Shown piece after piece: positions 9,615-18,581 of a stretch of 64,000 nucleotides of DNA. Source of the stretch: Winogradskyella psychrotolerans (GTDB lineage: Bacteria > Bacteroidota > Bacteroidia > Flavobacteriales > Flavobacteriaceae); assembly GCF_018860545.1 (NCBI RefSeq), contig NZ_JAHKPN010000002.1, positions 62,001 through 126,000 of the forward strand, given 5' to 3'. Numbering within the stretch: position 1 is the first letter of the stretch; every line of letters begins with the position of its first letter. The position numbers were made by a program, and so were the translations under genes. Under the pieces are notes generated by a model, which had not been told where the DNA came from, did no database searches, and saw nothing but the letters and a program-made list of their open reading frames with translations.

Positions 9615-10097
9615 TTATGATGGATCTACCAAGAATAATGGCTGATCGAATTCTACAGGTGATGCATCGTCAACAAGTACTTTTACAATTTTACCAGAAA
9701 TTTCTGATTCAATCTCGTTGAATAACTTCATTGCTTCAATAACACAAAGTACATCTCCTTCTTTAATATCAGTACCAACCTCAACAAAAACAGGTTTATC
9801 TGGAGATGGTTTGCGATAAAATGTACCAATTATTGGTGATTTTATAGTTATATATTTTGAATCTTCTGAAGCAGCTGTCGGTGCTGCAGCTTCTTGCGCA
9901 GGAGCGGCAGCTTGTTGTGCTGGTATTTGCTGTTGCATTACTGGTGCAGCATGCATTGGCACCTGTTGTACAATTGTAGTCTCATTTTCTGAACCCGTTC
10001 TAATGGTGATTTTAATATCATCCATTTCTAACTTAACTTCACTCGCACCAGATTTGGCAACAAATTTAATTAAGTTTTGAATTTCTTTTATATCCAT
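9615..10097 (-). CDS. accB: Biotin carboxyl carrier protein of acetyl-CoA carboxylase
   Basis: 160 residues. The N-terminal part (MDIKEIQNLIKFVAKSGASEVKLE) is the usual BCCP oligomerisation segment, followed by a Gln/Ala/Pro-rich flexible linker (about 45-80). The C-terminal biotinyl domain carries the lysine to be biotinylated in CVIEAMKLFNEIES (about residue 123). It shuttles the carboxylated biotin between AccC and the carboxyltransferase. It is cotranscribed with fabH upstream (32-base gap) and accC downstream. Confidence 0.97.
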   Translation of the reverse strand: MDIKEIQNLIKFVAKSGASEVKLEMDDIKITIRTGSENETTIVQQVPMHAAPVMQQQIPAQQAAAPAQEAAAPTAASEDSKYITIKSPIIGTFYRKPSPDKPVFVEVGTDIKEGDVLCVIEAMKLFNEIESEISGKIVKVLVDDASPVEFDQPLFLVDPS

Positions 10098-10129
10098 AAT
10101 TTAAGATATTTTGATTAGTTAGTTTTTAA

Positions 10130-11125
10130 TTAGGAGTTATAAGCCCACTTAAGATAAATTGAGCCCCAAGTAAATCCGCCACCAAAGGCAGCAAATATAA
10201 TTTTATCACCTTTTTTAAGTTGTGATTCATAATCAAATAATAATAATGGTAATGTTGCAGAAGTTGTATTACCATACCTCTGAATATTCATCATTACTTT
10301 ATCTTCTTCCAATTCTATTCTATTAGCCGTAGCATCGATAATACGTTTATTCGCTTGGTGTGCTGCTAACCACGAAATCTCATCGTTGGTAAGATTATTT
10401 CTTTTCATAATCTTCTCTGCAACATCTGCCATATTAAATACGGCATTTTTAAAGACTGTTTTTCCATCTTGAAAAACATAGTGTTTGCCTTCTTTAAACG
10501 TATTTTCATTTATGGGGTATGAAGACCCTCCGTAAGTCGCTTGTAAAAAGTCTCTTCCTTCTCCATTACTTCTCAGTAACTCATCTTGTAGACCTAAACC
10601 TTCTTCATTAGGTTCAAAAAGTACGGCACCAGCACCATCACCAAAGATAATACAGGTTGCTCTGTCTTTGTAATTAATAAATGATGAGTTTTTATCCGCT
10701 CCGATTAGAAGAATTTTTTTGTAGCGACCCGCTTCAATATAGGCTGTTGCAGTTGACATCCCAAAAAGAAAACTAGAACATGCCGCCTCCAAATCGTATG
10801 AAAATGCATTTACAGCTCCAATTTCTGTTGCTGTATAGGCAGCTGTTGAAGCAGCTTTCATATCTGGTGAAGCCGTACAAACAATAACCAAATCTATTTC
10901 TTTAGGGTCTAATCCTGTTTTTTGAATGAGGTCTTCAGCCGCTTTTATGGCTAAGAACGAGGTCCCTTTTCCGTCCTCTTTAAGAATTCGACGCTCTTTA
11001 ATACCTGTTCTTGACGTAATCCACTCATCGTTTGTTTCAACCATGGTTTCAAGAATCTTGTTCGTTAAAACATATTCAGGAACATAGCCTCCGACAGCTG
11101 TAATTGCCGCTGTGATTTTACTCAT
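10130..11125 (-). CDS. fabH: 3-oxoacyl-ACP synthase III (KAS III)
   Basis: 331 residues, as expected for FabH, which condenses acetyl-CoA (or a branched starter) with malonyl-ACP to begin fatty-acid synthesis. The catalytic triad is visible: Cys in EAACSSFLFG (about residue 115), His in WLAAHQANKRI (about 256) and Asn in QRYGNTTSATLPL (about 287). The N-terminal TSRTGIKERRI block is also typical. It heads the fabH-accB-accC run; a terminator separates it from rpmF. Confidence 0.96.
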   Translation of the reverse strand: MSKITAAITAVGGYVPEYVLTNKILETMVETNDEWITSRTGIKERRILKEDGKGTSFLAIKAAEDLIQKTGLDPKEIDLVIVCTASPDMKAASTAAYTATEIGAVNAFSYDLEAACSSFLFGMSTATAYIEAGRYKKILLIGADKNSSFINYKDRATCIIFGDGAGAVLFEPNEEGLGLQDELLRSNGEGRDFLQATYGGSSYPINENTFKEGKHYVFQDGKTVFKNAVFNMADVAEKIMKRNNLTNDEISWLAAHQANKRIIDATANRIELEEDKVMMNIQRYGNTTSATLPLLLFDYESQLKKGDKIIFAAFGGGFTWGSIYLKWAYNS

Positions 11126-11259
11126 TATTAGCTTTTATATTAATTAAAAGTATGAAAAATTGATAAAAACCGTAGTGTTTTATTCAATATTCCTCGTTTT
11201 TTGGCAAATAGTAACGCAAAGTAAGTGGTTTTTGCTCTATTCAAAAAATAATAACAAAA

Positions 11260-11284
11260 AAAACGCTCACATAGGAGCGTTTTC
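11260..11284 (-). terminator. Terminator after rpmF
   Basis: On the minus strand GAAAACGCTC, loop CTATGT and GAGCGTTTTTTTT form a short GC-bearing stem with a T-run, downstream of the rpmF stop at 11304. Confidence 0.85.
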
Positions 11285-11303
11285 TTATATGCATGCATAG
11301 TAT

Positions 11304-11507
11304 TTATGCTACATTTTCTTCTTCAACAGAGTTGTCAATAAGCACTTGACCTCTGTAATATAATTTACCTTCGAACCAATGAGCTCTATGGTATAAGTGT
11401 GGCTCACCAGTTGTTGGGCAAGTTGATATTTGAGGTACAGAAGCTTTATAATGTGTTCTTCTTTTATCTCTTCTTGTTTTCGATATTTTACGCTTTGGAT
11501 GTGCCAT
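11304..11507 (-). CDS. rpmF: 50S ribosomal protein L32
   Basis: 67 residues with the L32 signature [20 protein letters not shown]. Only one cysteine remains ([17 protein letters not shown]), so the four-Cys zinc ribbon seen in zinc-dependent L32 is absent; this is the zinc-independent type. It follows the YceD-family gene by eight bases, the conserved yceD-rpmF pairing found across bacteria. Confidence 0.97.
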   Translation of the reverse strand: MAHPKRKISKTRRDKRRTHYKASVPQISTCPTTGEPHLYHRAHWFEGKLYYRGQVLIDNSVEEENVA

Positions 11508-11515
11508 TTTAAATG

Positions 11516-12055
11516 TTATTTATCCGTTAATAGTTTTTTTAAATTATTCCAACGAGGATCAATATCCTCTGATGATTTTTCTTTATCGTCCACATTTGGA
11601 CTCAATTCTTCTAATTTTGAAAGTATGTCTGATTGCAATGTACCATCTTCAATACCTGGATGAACTCTTTTAATAGGAACTGCTAAAATTATCAGTTCGT
11701 ATATGTATTGCGCTACATTAATTTCATATTCGCCATGCGGTAAAATTAAAATAGCTTCATTATCATCATTATACGCATTACCAAACTTAACAACCAATTT
11801 AAAATCGTCGTTAATTGCCTGACTATAAGGCTCATTTGTAATATCACAATTCACATTAACGGTACCTTCGGCCGAAAAACACAACTCCATAAGCGTTGAT
11901 TTTTTTTCGAATTCTAGGTCAATTTTAACATCAACTGCATTAAATTCATCATATTCAAAATGCTGAAAGAACGTATTATCAATTTGAAAATCAAAATGAT
12001 GCATTCCTACCTTTAAACCTACAAAAGGGATAGTATAAGATTTTAATGCCTTCAT
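11516..12055 (-). CDS. YceD family (DUF177) protein
   Basis: 179 residues from the chosen ATG ([21 protein letters not shown]), which is how flavobacterial homologues begin; an in-frame ATG 12 bases upstream (12067) is the alternative. YceD proteins are encoded beside rpmF and are linked to 23S rRNA and large-subunit maturation in E. coli and plants. The central strand region has only one Cys ([12 protein letters not shown]) where many homologues have a CxxC pair. The acidic C-terminal tail ([15 protein letters not shown]) matches the family. Assignment rests on sequence plus the rpmF neighbour. Confidence 0.88.
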   Translation of the reverse strand: MKALKSYTIPFVGLKVGMHHFDFQIDNTFFQHFEYDEFNAVDVKIDLEFEKKSTLMELCFSAEGTVNVNCDITNEPYSQAINDDFKLVVKFGNAYNDDNEAILILPHGEYEINVAQYIYELIILAVPIKRVHPGIEDGTLQSDILSKLEELSPNVDDKEKSSEDIDPRWNNLKKLLTDK

Positions 12056-12134
12056 TATCACATTCAATTTGAGCGTGCAAATATATAACTTTTTCCTTAT
12101 TTAACGCCTAGATATCAACAAATTTTGTTTATAA

Positions 12135-13175
12135 CTATCGAGATCCCTTTTTTAAAGGGTTTTTGCTGTAGTAATTATACTCCTTTCTGTGTCTAAAAAT
12201 TTCGATTGCTGTTACAATAGCTTGCTTCATTGAACTTTCATCAGCTATACCTTTTCCTGCAATCTCATAGGCTGTACCATGATCTGGGGAAGTTCTCACT
12301 TTATCTAAGCCTGCGGTATAATTAACTCCATTACCAAAAGCGATTGTTTTAAAAGGTATTAAACCTTGATCGTGATAAGAAGCAATTATGGCATCAAAAT
12401 TTTTATACGTTTTAGAACCAAAAAAACTGTCTGCGGAATATGGTCCGTAAACTAAAGTACCATCAGATTTTATTTTTTCTAAGGTGGGTTTTAAAATCGT
12501 GTCATCCTCATTACCGATCACTCCGTTATCACCTGCATGTGGATTAATAGCTAAAACAGCAATTTTTGGTTTTCTAATTCCAAAGTCTTGTTTTAAGGAT
12601 TTGGTCACTGTTGCTATTTTCTCTTTAATAAGCTCTACTGTAATCGCATTACTAGCATCTTTAAGCGGCACGTGATCTGTTAAAAGTCCCACGCGCAAGT
12701 CGTCAGACACCATAAACATTAAGCTTTTTCCATTTAAGGCTTTAGCTAAATAATCCGTGTGACCTGGAAAATTAAATTTTTCGGACTGAATGTTATGCTT
12801 ATTTATAGGTGCTGTTACTAACACATCAATAGTTCCTTCCTTTAAAGCATTAGTCGCAGCTTCAAGAGACCGAATAGCGTATTCACCTATTTTTTTATTT
12901 TCTTTACCAAATTCAATTTTCACAGGTTCGTTCCAAACATTAACGACATTAACCTTACCATGCACCACTTTTTCAGGTGAATCGATACTGAAAAAATTAA
13001 TTTTACTATTAAATTGAGTCTTAAAAAACTGCATGGTTTTAGCTGAAGCAAAAATCACAGGCGTATTTAGTTCTAAAGATCTTGGATCTTCATACGTCTT
13101 GATGACTATTTCTGCACCAATACCATTAAGGTCTCCAATAGAAATACCAACAATTATCTTTTCGTCTTTTTTCAT
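12135..13175 (-). CDS. pdxA: 4-hydroxythreonine-4-phosphate dehydrogenase
   Basis: 346 residues, normal PdxA length. It performs the NAD-dependent oxidation of 4-phosphohydroxy-L-threonine in DXP-dependent pyridoxal phosphate synthesis. It begins with KIIVGISIGDLNGIGAEI. Metal-binding His residues are visible in FPGHTDYLAKAL, LLTDHVPLKD and ASYHDQGLIPFK, and the TSPDHGTAYEIAGKG block closes the active site. It is upstream of yceD-rpmF on the same strand and divergent from ribE with a 51-base shared promoter region. Confidence 0.96.
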   Translation of the reverse strand: MKKDEKIIVGISIGDLNGIGAEIVIKTYEDPRSLELNTPVIFASAKTMQFFKTQFNSKINFFSIDSPEKVVHGKVNVVNVWNEPVKIEFGKENKKIGEYAIRSLEAATNALKEGTIDVLVTAPINKHNIQSEKFNFPGHTDYLAKALNGKSLMFMVSDDLRVGLLTDHVPLKDASNAITVELIKEKIATVTKSLKQDFGIRKPKIAVLAINPHAGDNGVIGNEDDTILKPTLEKIKSDGTLVYGPYSADSFFGSKTYKNFDAIIASYHDQGLIPFKTIAFGNGVNYTAGLDKVRTSPDHGTAYEIAGKGIADESSMKQAIVTAIEIFRHRKEYNYYSKNPLKKGSR

Positions 13176-13185
13176 TTTTTGTCTT

Positions 13186-13193
13186 TAACTTTG
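13186..13193 (+). promoter_or_regulatory. Putative -7 box of ribE
   Basis: TAACTTTG matches TAnnTTTG, 33 bases before the ribE ATG. Confidence 0.45.
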
Positions 13194-13199
13194 TAATTG

Positions 13200-13207
13200 C
13201 AAATTTA
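13200..13207 (-). promoter_or_regulatory. Putative -7 box of pdxA
   Basis: On the minus strand TAAATTTG matches TAnnTTTG, 24 bases before the pdxA ATG. It lies six bases from the ribE box, so the two promoters would interlock. Confidence 0.4.
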
Positions 13208-13226
13208 ACTAAATAAAGTACAAATT

Positions 13227-13817
13227 ATGTTTACAGGTATTATAGAAGATCTCGGAACAATTAAAAACTTAAATAGAGAAGGTGGAAACCTCCATATTAC
13301 AGTACATACCGCTATAACCAATGAATTAAAAATTGATCAGAGTGTTGCTCATAACGGAGTTTGCTTAACGGTTGTTGGTATTGAAGGAGATTCTTATACG
13401 GTTACAGCTATCCAAGAAACGCTTGACAAAACGAATTTGGGTGTACTTAAAGAAGGTGATTTGGTAAATATTGAACGTGCTATGAAACTCAGTGACCGCT
13501 TAGATGGCCACATTGTTCAAGGTCATGTAGATCAAACAGCAACATGTGTAGATATTAAAGACGAAGATGGTAGTTGGGTATTTACTTTTGAATATGATAA
13601 GCATCTTAACAATATAACAATAGAAAAAGGGTCAATTACAGTGAACGGAGTGAGTTTAACGGTTGTCAATTCTCAATTGAATCGTTTCTCAGTAGCGATT
13701 ATACCCTATACATTTAATCATACCACATTTAAAACATTAAACGTTGGCGATACGATTAATTTAGAATTTGATGTTATAGGAAAATATGTGAAGCGTCTTA
13801 ATGACTTAAGATATTAA
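13227..13817 (+). CDS. ribE: Riboflavin synthase, alpha chain
   Basis: 196 residues beginning with the family signature MFTGIIEDLGTI. Two lumazine-binding repeats are evident: residues about 1-95 with QSVAHNGVCLTVVG, and about 96-190 with GSITVNGVSLTVVN. The enzyme dismutates two molecules of 6,7-dimethyl-8-ribityllumazine into riboflavin and a pyrimidinedione as a trimer in the cytoplasm. It is divergent from pdxA. Its stop codon overlaps that of the convergent small membrane protein by four bases. Confidence 0.96.
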   Translation: MFTGIIEDLGTIKNLNREGGNLHITVHTAITNELKIDQSVAHNGVCLTVVGIEGDSYTVTAIQETLDKTNLGVLKEGDLVNIERAMKLSDRLDGHIVQGHVDQTATCVDIKDEDGSWVFTFEYDKHLNNITIEKGSITVNGVSLTVVNSQLNRFSVAIIPYTFNHTTFKTLNVGDTINLEFDVIGKYVKRLNDLRY

Positions 13818-14023
13818 GCCTTTTTAACAGATAATTTATAAGATATATAAACACCATAGCATAACGCAAGTGTAAATAAAACAACTATTCCAGTATCAAT
13901 AGGAAGACCAGGTGGTGATGGAGGTGCTGGCGGCGGCGGAACAGATCCTGTAGTGTCCTGAGCCATAGAAGCGAAACCTACAAAAAAAACTAAGATTGAG
14001 ACAAGCATATTTTTCTGATGCAT
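13814..14023 (-). CDS. Small secreted protein with PID-CTERM-like sorting tail
   Basis: 69 residues: an N-terminal signal peptide (about 1-21, ending GFASMAQ), a proline-rich spacer (PPPPAPPSPPG), then PID followed by a hydrophobic helix and a short basic tail (YKLSVKKA). The tripartite PID/helix/basic arrangement resembles C-terminal protein-sorting tails described in Bacteroidota, where such tiny proteins are almost nothing but signal peptide and sorting tail. A sorting peptidase is not encoded nearby. Identification of the tail is by pattern memory only. The stop overlaps the ribE stop. Confidence 0.65.
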   Translation of the reverse strand: MHQKNMLVSILVFFVGFASMAQDTTGSVPPPPAPPSPPGLPIDTGIVVLFTLALCYGVYISYKLSVKKA

Positions 14024-14254
14024 TCTATTAATTATGGTGTAAAAGTATTAAAAAAAACGAGTTGACAAAATTAAATTAATTAAAAACATCTTTAAACGGC
14101 AAATTTTATCGACAAAATGCATAAATTAAGGCTATATTAGGGAAGTTACCTACATTTTTCATAATGATTTAATGCAAATATAATATTTAAATTATATAAA
14201 CGACACACTGAATACGCTCAAATCACAAAATAAGCGTTTAACTACCAATGGTTT

Positions 14255-16753
14255 CTAAAAATAAATTCGCAAAACAGCATTAGTAGTAATCCCTAAAGAA
14301 TATTTAGAAAACTTTATCGGATCATTTTCAGCATCAATTCTATAATAATTATTTATTGGATTTTTGATATCAGCGACATTCCATGCTGAAATACCCACTT
14401 CTGTTCGTAACGCTTTATTTATTCTAAATTTATAAAGTGCTGAAGCATCTATTCTAATGTATTCTTTTAGTCTTTCGTTGTTAGCGCTATCAAAATTTAC
14501 AGCATCATCTACAACTTCATTACCTAATAGCGGTATCGATGTTGGTTTGCCCACTCTATAGTTAAGCCCTGCAGATATATTCCACGTATCATTACTATAT
14601 GTAGCACCAAATGTAAAAGCGTGGGTGATATCAAAATTACTAGGAAACTCTATGTCTTCTAGAGTTTCAAAAGTGTAATCGTTATCCATATAAGCGTAAC
14701 TTAACCATGTATTTAGATTTATGAAATTTTTTCGGACTAAAACTTCAGCACCAATAACATCATAGCCGCCTTTTTCTTTTTCAAATTCATATTTAGTTGT
14801 AAACCCCTGACTTTGTGTAGTAACACCATCTACATTTTGATAATACCCTTTAACATCTAACAACCAACCTTTATTTTTATAAAGCAGTCCTATTGACGCT
14901 TGCCTACTTTTAATAATAGGTATACTATCATTATCCGTAAGTTGCCATCGCCGTTTTTCTACCCCTAAGAAATCATTTTGAAAATTGATAATTTGTGAGG
15001 TGTTTTGGTGCTTAAATTCGGCTAAAGCTTCTAATTCAAAATGATTTCCTAGAGCTTTTCTAATATTTAAACGAGGTTCTACAATCAATTCATCAAACTT
15101 TTCGAGATAATTAACTCTGGCCCCTAATTTCACAATAAGATCTTTGTTTTTATTTTCATACTTAGCCTGTGTAAATACAGCTTGTTCTCTTAAAACTTCA
15201 GAGTCACGCCTAACAAATCGTGGCACATCAATGTCGTTGAGATTTGTAATTTCAGATTCAATAAAATTATAGCCTAAATTAAGTTGCCATTGGCTTTGGG
15301 TATAAAACCCTTCTAATTTTACAGACGTTTCAGACACTATGTTTTCTTGCAAAAAGCGCTGTTCTGCCATAATATTAGCATTGACGGCTTGTAATTTATA
15401 ATCTGTATTATAAACATTAAGAACTGTGCTTAAGTTATCGTTCCATTGTCGTTTATAATTTAAACCTGCAGAAATACTCTTTTGAGAAATACTACTTTCT
15501 CGTGTTTCTTGTATACCATTAAAAAGTGCAGATTCATCAAACGTTAAATCATTGTGTACGAGAAGAAAATTTAATCGTATAAAATCCTTATTCGTTGGGT
15601 TATAAAGCCATCGTAACGAGGTATCATAAAAATCAAAAGATTGATTTGAGTTAGAAACACTAGTTGTATTTTCTTCTATTTCCGTGTCTTGTGTAACACG
15701 TTTAAAATAGGTTTCATAGGTTGGTGTGCGTACTAAGTCATCAATAGATTTCCGTCCTGCAATTTGTACTGAGGATTTTTCACCAATAGGTACATTAAAA
15801 AATAAATCGGCATTAAGAAGGTTAAGACCAAAGGAACCTTCAAAACTAGAGTCAATATTTTTATTAGAACGCATATCTATAGTTCCGGAAACACCATCAG
15901 TATAGGAAGCATCAGTTCCGTTATTAATCACCCTTGCTGTTTGTGTCATTTGCGGATTGAAACTAGAAATTAGCCCAAAAAAATGACTGGATTGATACAT
16001 TTTAATCCCATCCCAAAGTAATAAGTTTTGATCGTTAGAACCTCCTCTTATATTAATATTAGAAACCGTCTCATCCACACTTAGCACACTTGGTAATGCC
16101 TGAACCGTATGCAAGACATCTGATTCAATAAGTCCTGGCAGCATCGTAAATTTACCATAGTCAATTGAAATACTTCCATCTTGCTGTTTATCTATACCTT
16201 TTATAATATAACCGTTGAGAAATACGGAGCTGAACATTTCTACTTCTTCTAATAGAGTTATAGTTTCACAACTATTAAGGTTAAGATTTTTGGCTTGACG
16301 CTCTATGGTTTTAAAACCGATAAATCTAATTGTAATCAATTCTTCTAAGGAAGATATTTCTATTTCAAAATAGCCATCATCATTGGTAACCGTATAATTA
16401 CTTTTTGCATTTATGGTTGCACCATAAAGTGGATTTCCTAAACTATCTCGTAAATATCCACAAACTTTTAGAGCTTTAGATATGGTAATAACCACATCAC
16501 TAATTCTAGTAAAAACAAAATTAGTTTGTTGTTCTAAGTTTTTGATTTTAGCATTAAGACTTGCACCATCTGTAATAGGAAATACATAAATATCTTTGAG
16601 AAGGTCACTTTTATAATTAAAGGTCGTACTATGCGCTTTAGAAATCTCATTAAGCACCTGTTTTATTGAAACTTTTTCGTCATTAGTTTGTGCGCTTAAA
16701 GACAGGCAGCACAGAAAACTTACCAAAAAAGTAATCCAATTAATTTTTAACAT
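14255..16753 (-). CDS. TonB-dependent outer-membrane receptor with STN signalling domain
   Basis: 832 residues. The signal peptide (1-21) is followed by an STN-type periplasmic domain (about 25-95), a carboxypeptidase-regulatory-like beta domain (about 97-175, VCGYLRDSLGNPLYGATI), a plug (about 190-300, with SNINIRGGSNDQNLLLWDGI) and a 22-strand barrel ending in an aromatic residue (AVLRIYF). The STN domain marks a transducing receptor that contacts a FecR-type anti-sigma factor. It overlaps the FecR gene by 14 bases and completes an ECF-FecR-receptor operon. No SusD partner is present, so the ligand is more likely a siderophore-like compound, peptide or metal complex than a glycan; that is inference. 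Confidence 0.9.
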   Translation of the reverse strand: MLKINWITFLVSFLCCLSLSAQTNDEKVSIKQVLNEISKAHSTTFNYKSDLLKDIYVFPITDGASLNAKIKNLEQQTNFVFTRISDVVITISKALKVCGYLRDSLGNPLYGATINAKSNYTVTNDDGYFEIEISSLEELITIRFIGFKTIERQAKNLNLNSCETITLLEEVEMFSSVFLNGYIIKGIDKQQDGSISIDYGKFTMLPGLIESDVLHTVQALPSVLSVDETVSNINIRGGSNDQNLLLWDGIKMYQSSHFFGLISSFNPQMTQTARVINNGTDASYTDGVSGTIDMRSNKNIDSSFEGSFGLNLLNADLFFNVPIGEKSSVQIAGRKSIDDLVRTPTYETYFKRVTQDTEIEENTTSVSNSNQSFDFYDTSLRWLYNPTNKDFIRLNFLLVHNDLTFDESALFNGIQETRESSISQKSISAGLNYKRQWNDNLSTVLNVYNTDYKLQAVNANIMAEQRFLQENIVSETSVKLEGFYTQSQWQLNLGYNFIESEITNLNDIDVPRFVRRDSEVLREQAVFTQAKYENKNKDLIVKLGARVNYLEKFDELIVEPRLNIRKALGNHFELEALAEFKHQNTSQIINFQNDFLGVEKRRWQLTDNDSIPIIKSRQASIGLLYKNKGWLLDVKGYYQNVDGVTTQSQGFTTKYEFEKEKGGYDVIGAEVLVRKNFINLNTWLSYAYMDNDYTFETLEDIEFPSNFDITHAFTFGATYSNDTWNISAGLNYRVGKPTSIPLLGNEVVDDAVNFDSANNERLKEYIRIDASALYKFRINKALRTEVGISAWNVADIKNPINNYYRIDAENDPIKFSKYSLGITTNAVLRIYF

Positions 16754-17645
16754 TATTTATCGTGACCTTTTTGTTATTTACAATAGTATAGGTCAAACCA
16801 AATGGCTGTGTAATAGATTTTAAAGCACTATTAAGATTGTTGTGTTCAAACGCACCAGTAAACCTCAACTCATTAGTATTTATAGAATCTGTAACGCTAA
16901 TATTATATTGATTTTCAAGCTCTATAAAAACCGCTTTTATTGGAGCATCTTTAAACACACTCATCTTCTTTAACCAATAAGGTTCAGCTACAACAATGTC
17001 TGATTTTTTAGCGACACCTGACTCTAAAACAAACTCTGAACCTGCAGGTAATTTAATGATTTCATCGTTATAACTTACCTGCACTAAACCCTCATAACAA
17101 GTAACCTTAAAAATACTGTCTTTTGTAAATACATTAAACTCGGTTCCTAAAACAGTCACTTTTCCAAATGCAGTATTGACGTCAAATTGCATTCCTTTTT
17201 CAACATCAAAAAAAGCTTCTCCTTTTAAATTTAGTGTTCTTTCGTGTTCCCAATTTGAAGAATTGTAGTCAAGTTGGGATAATTCATTAAGTTCTACTCT
17301 AGAGTTATCGGGAAGTGTAATCGTTTCTTTCTGTGCTAAATTGGTTGAAATTGTGTTGGTATCATCTTTATTCCAAAACAAAAAGAGCGTTAAACCTATT
17401 ATAAAAATCGCTGCAAAACTTGAAGCCACTCGCATCCAATTGAAAGGTACTGCTTTCTTGTCTTGTAATCGTTGATCTAAAATTTCAAAATCAGGAACTT
17501 TAGCCTGATGATGACCACTAAATCGTTGAGCCTCTTCTACTATTTCCTCATACAACTTGGCATCATCTAAAGCCTTAAAAGCTTCCGCTTCTGCTTCAGA
17601 CAAGTCATTGTCCAACCATTTTTTTAGTAAATTTTCTTTATCCAT
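16740..17645 (-). CDS. FecR-family anti-sigma factor
   Basis: 301 residues. The cytoplasmic N-terminus (about 1-70, acidic, WLDNDLSEAEAEAF) is followed by one transmembrane helix (about 75-94, FAAIFIIGLTLFLFW) and a periplasmic FecR domain (about 105-200, with LPDNSRVELNELSQLDY and LNLKGEAFFDVEKG), then a C-terminal STN-like domain (about 225-300). It holds the neighbouring sigma factor at the membrane and relays receptor occupancy. It lies 55 bases after the sigma gene. Confidence 0.93.
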   Translation of the reverse strand: MDKENLLKKWLDNDLSEAEAEAFKALDDAKLYEEIVEEAQRFSGHHQAKVPDFEILDQRLQDKKAVPFNWMRVASSFAAIFIIGLTLFLFWNKDDTNTISTNLAQKETITLPDNSRVELNELSQLDYNSSNWEHERTLNLKGEAFFDVEKGMQFDVNTAFGKVTVLGTEFNVFTKDSIFKVTCYEGLVQVSYNDEIIKLPAGSEFVLESGVAKKSDIVVAEPYWLKKMSVFKDAPIKAVFIELENQYNISVTDSINTNELRFTGAFEHNNLNSALKSITQPFGLTYTIVNNKKVTINNVKN

Positions 17646-17700
17646 AACTCGATGTTATACTTATAAAACAACTCAACTTTCAATTATCCCAAAATTATTT

Positions 17701-18219
17701 TCAATTCAGTTCTTCTAATTGACCTTTCAACTTATTTAAAGCGGCATAAATTCGATGTTCAGCAACTTTTTTAGTAATATTTAATAATTCACCTATTTCT
17801 TTATGGGTTTTTCCATCGACTTTACTTAATAGAAAAGCAACACGTTCTTCTTCTTTTAAAGTTGACAATGCCACTTCATAGCGTTTTAGAAATTCCTTTT
17901 TACGCAACATAAATTCTGGAGTTTCATTAGTATATTCCTTAGGCTTTACTTTTTGATGTTTAAACACAATATTTTGGTGCTTCACTTCATTTAGCATCAT
18001 ATTGTTTGCAACTGTATACAAATAAGATTTTGCAGCTTCAGGCGCTACTTTTGCGCAATTTTCCCATAATTTAATAAAGGCATCTTGCACTTTATCTGAA
18101 GGATTTAACAAATCCCCATACTTATAATATAAAATGTTACTCATACGCTGCGCATACTTTTCGTAGAGTTTAGAAAAGCGCAATTTATCACAGATATCTT
18201 TGTGGAGCGACTTAGGCAA
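17701..18219 (-). CDS. ECF-type RNA polymerase sigma factor
   Basis: 172 residues with a sigma region 2 (about 20-85; PSDKVQDAFIKLWENCAKV and AAKSYLYTVANNMMLNEVKH) and a region 4 helix-turn-helix (about 115-165; LKEEERVAFLLSKVDGKTHKEIGELL). It heads the ECF-FecR-TonB operon and should direct transcription of the receptor operon and possibly the divergent lipoproteins when the receptor is engaged. It is normal length for Bacteroidota FecI-like sigma factors. Confidence 0.94.
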   Translation of the reverse strand: MPKSLHKDICDKLRFSKLYEKYAQRMSNILYYKYGDLLNPSDKVQDAFIKLWENCAKVAPEAAKSYLYTVANNMMLNEVKHQNIVFKHQKVKPKEYTNETPEFMLRKKEFLKRYEVALSTLKEEERVAFLLSKVDGKTHKEIGELLNITKKVAEHRIYAALNKLKGQLEELN

Positions 18220-18581
18220 TTAAAAATGATTTTGAAATTTGAATATCCAAAAGTATACTTTTTTAAAAGATCATAAAAAAGTTAGTGTTATTAAAATATC
18301 AAATTTAGATTTTAGATTTTGGTTTAAAAAATTTGGGAGATTTTAATATACAGTTGTTTTAAAACTATAAGCCCAATTTAAAACCTCGCAAAATATGAAT
18401 CAATCAATTGAAACTAAAAACTACGATTCAAAATCTAAAACAACTCGAAATACAATTAAATAAATAAAAAATTAAAAATTTCTCGGGACATTTAATTACT
18501 AAGTTGTTCTAAGTATAAAGGCGATAATTTAAGAGCCTTAATAAATAAAAGCTTAACCATAATTATAAAAACAAATTAACA
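18220..18581. other. 362-base divergent regulatory region between the ECF sigma gene and acidic lipoprotein gene
   Basis: Very AT-rich, no credible gene. It must carry promoters for both directions. It holds an 11-base inverted repeat (TTTAGATTTTG at 18311-18321 and CAAAATCTAAA at 18429-18439) and a 22-codon ORF at 18395-18463 that I do not call. No clear TAnnTTTG box was found before 18582, consistent with an alternative (ECF) promoter, which is inference. Confidence 0.5.

Noticed and set aside
18311-18439. 11-base inverted repeat TTTAGATTTTG/CAAAATCTAAA as an ECF or regulator site
   Set aside because: Widely spaced and in very AT-rich DNA; chance is likely, so it is noted only inside the spacer entry.
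18395-18463. 22-codon ORF in the divergent region before the acidic lipoprotein gene
   Set aside because: Too short, no ribosome-binding or promoter support, low-complexity composition; left as a possible leader only.
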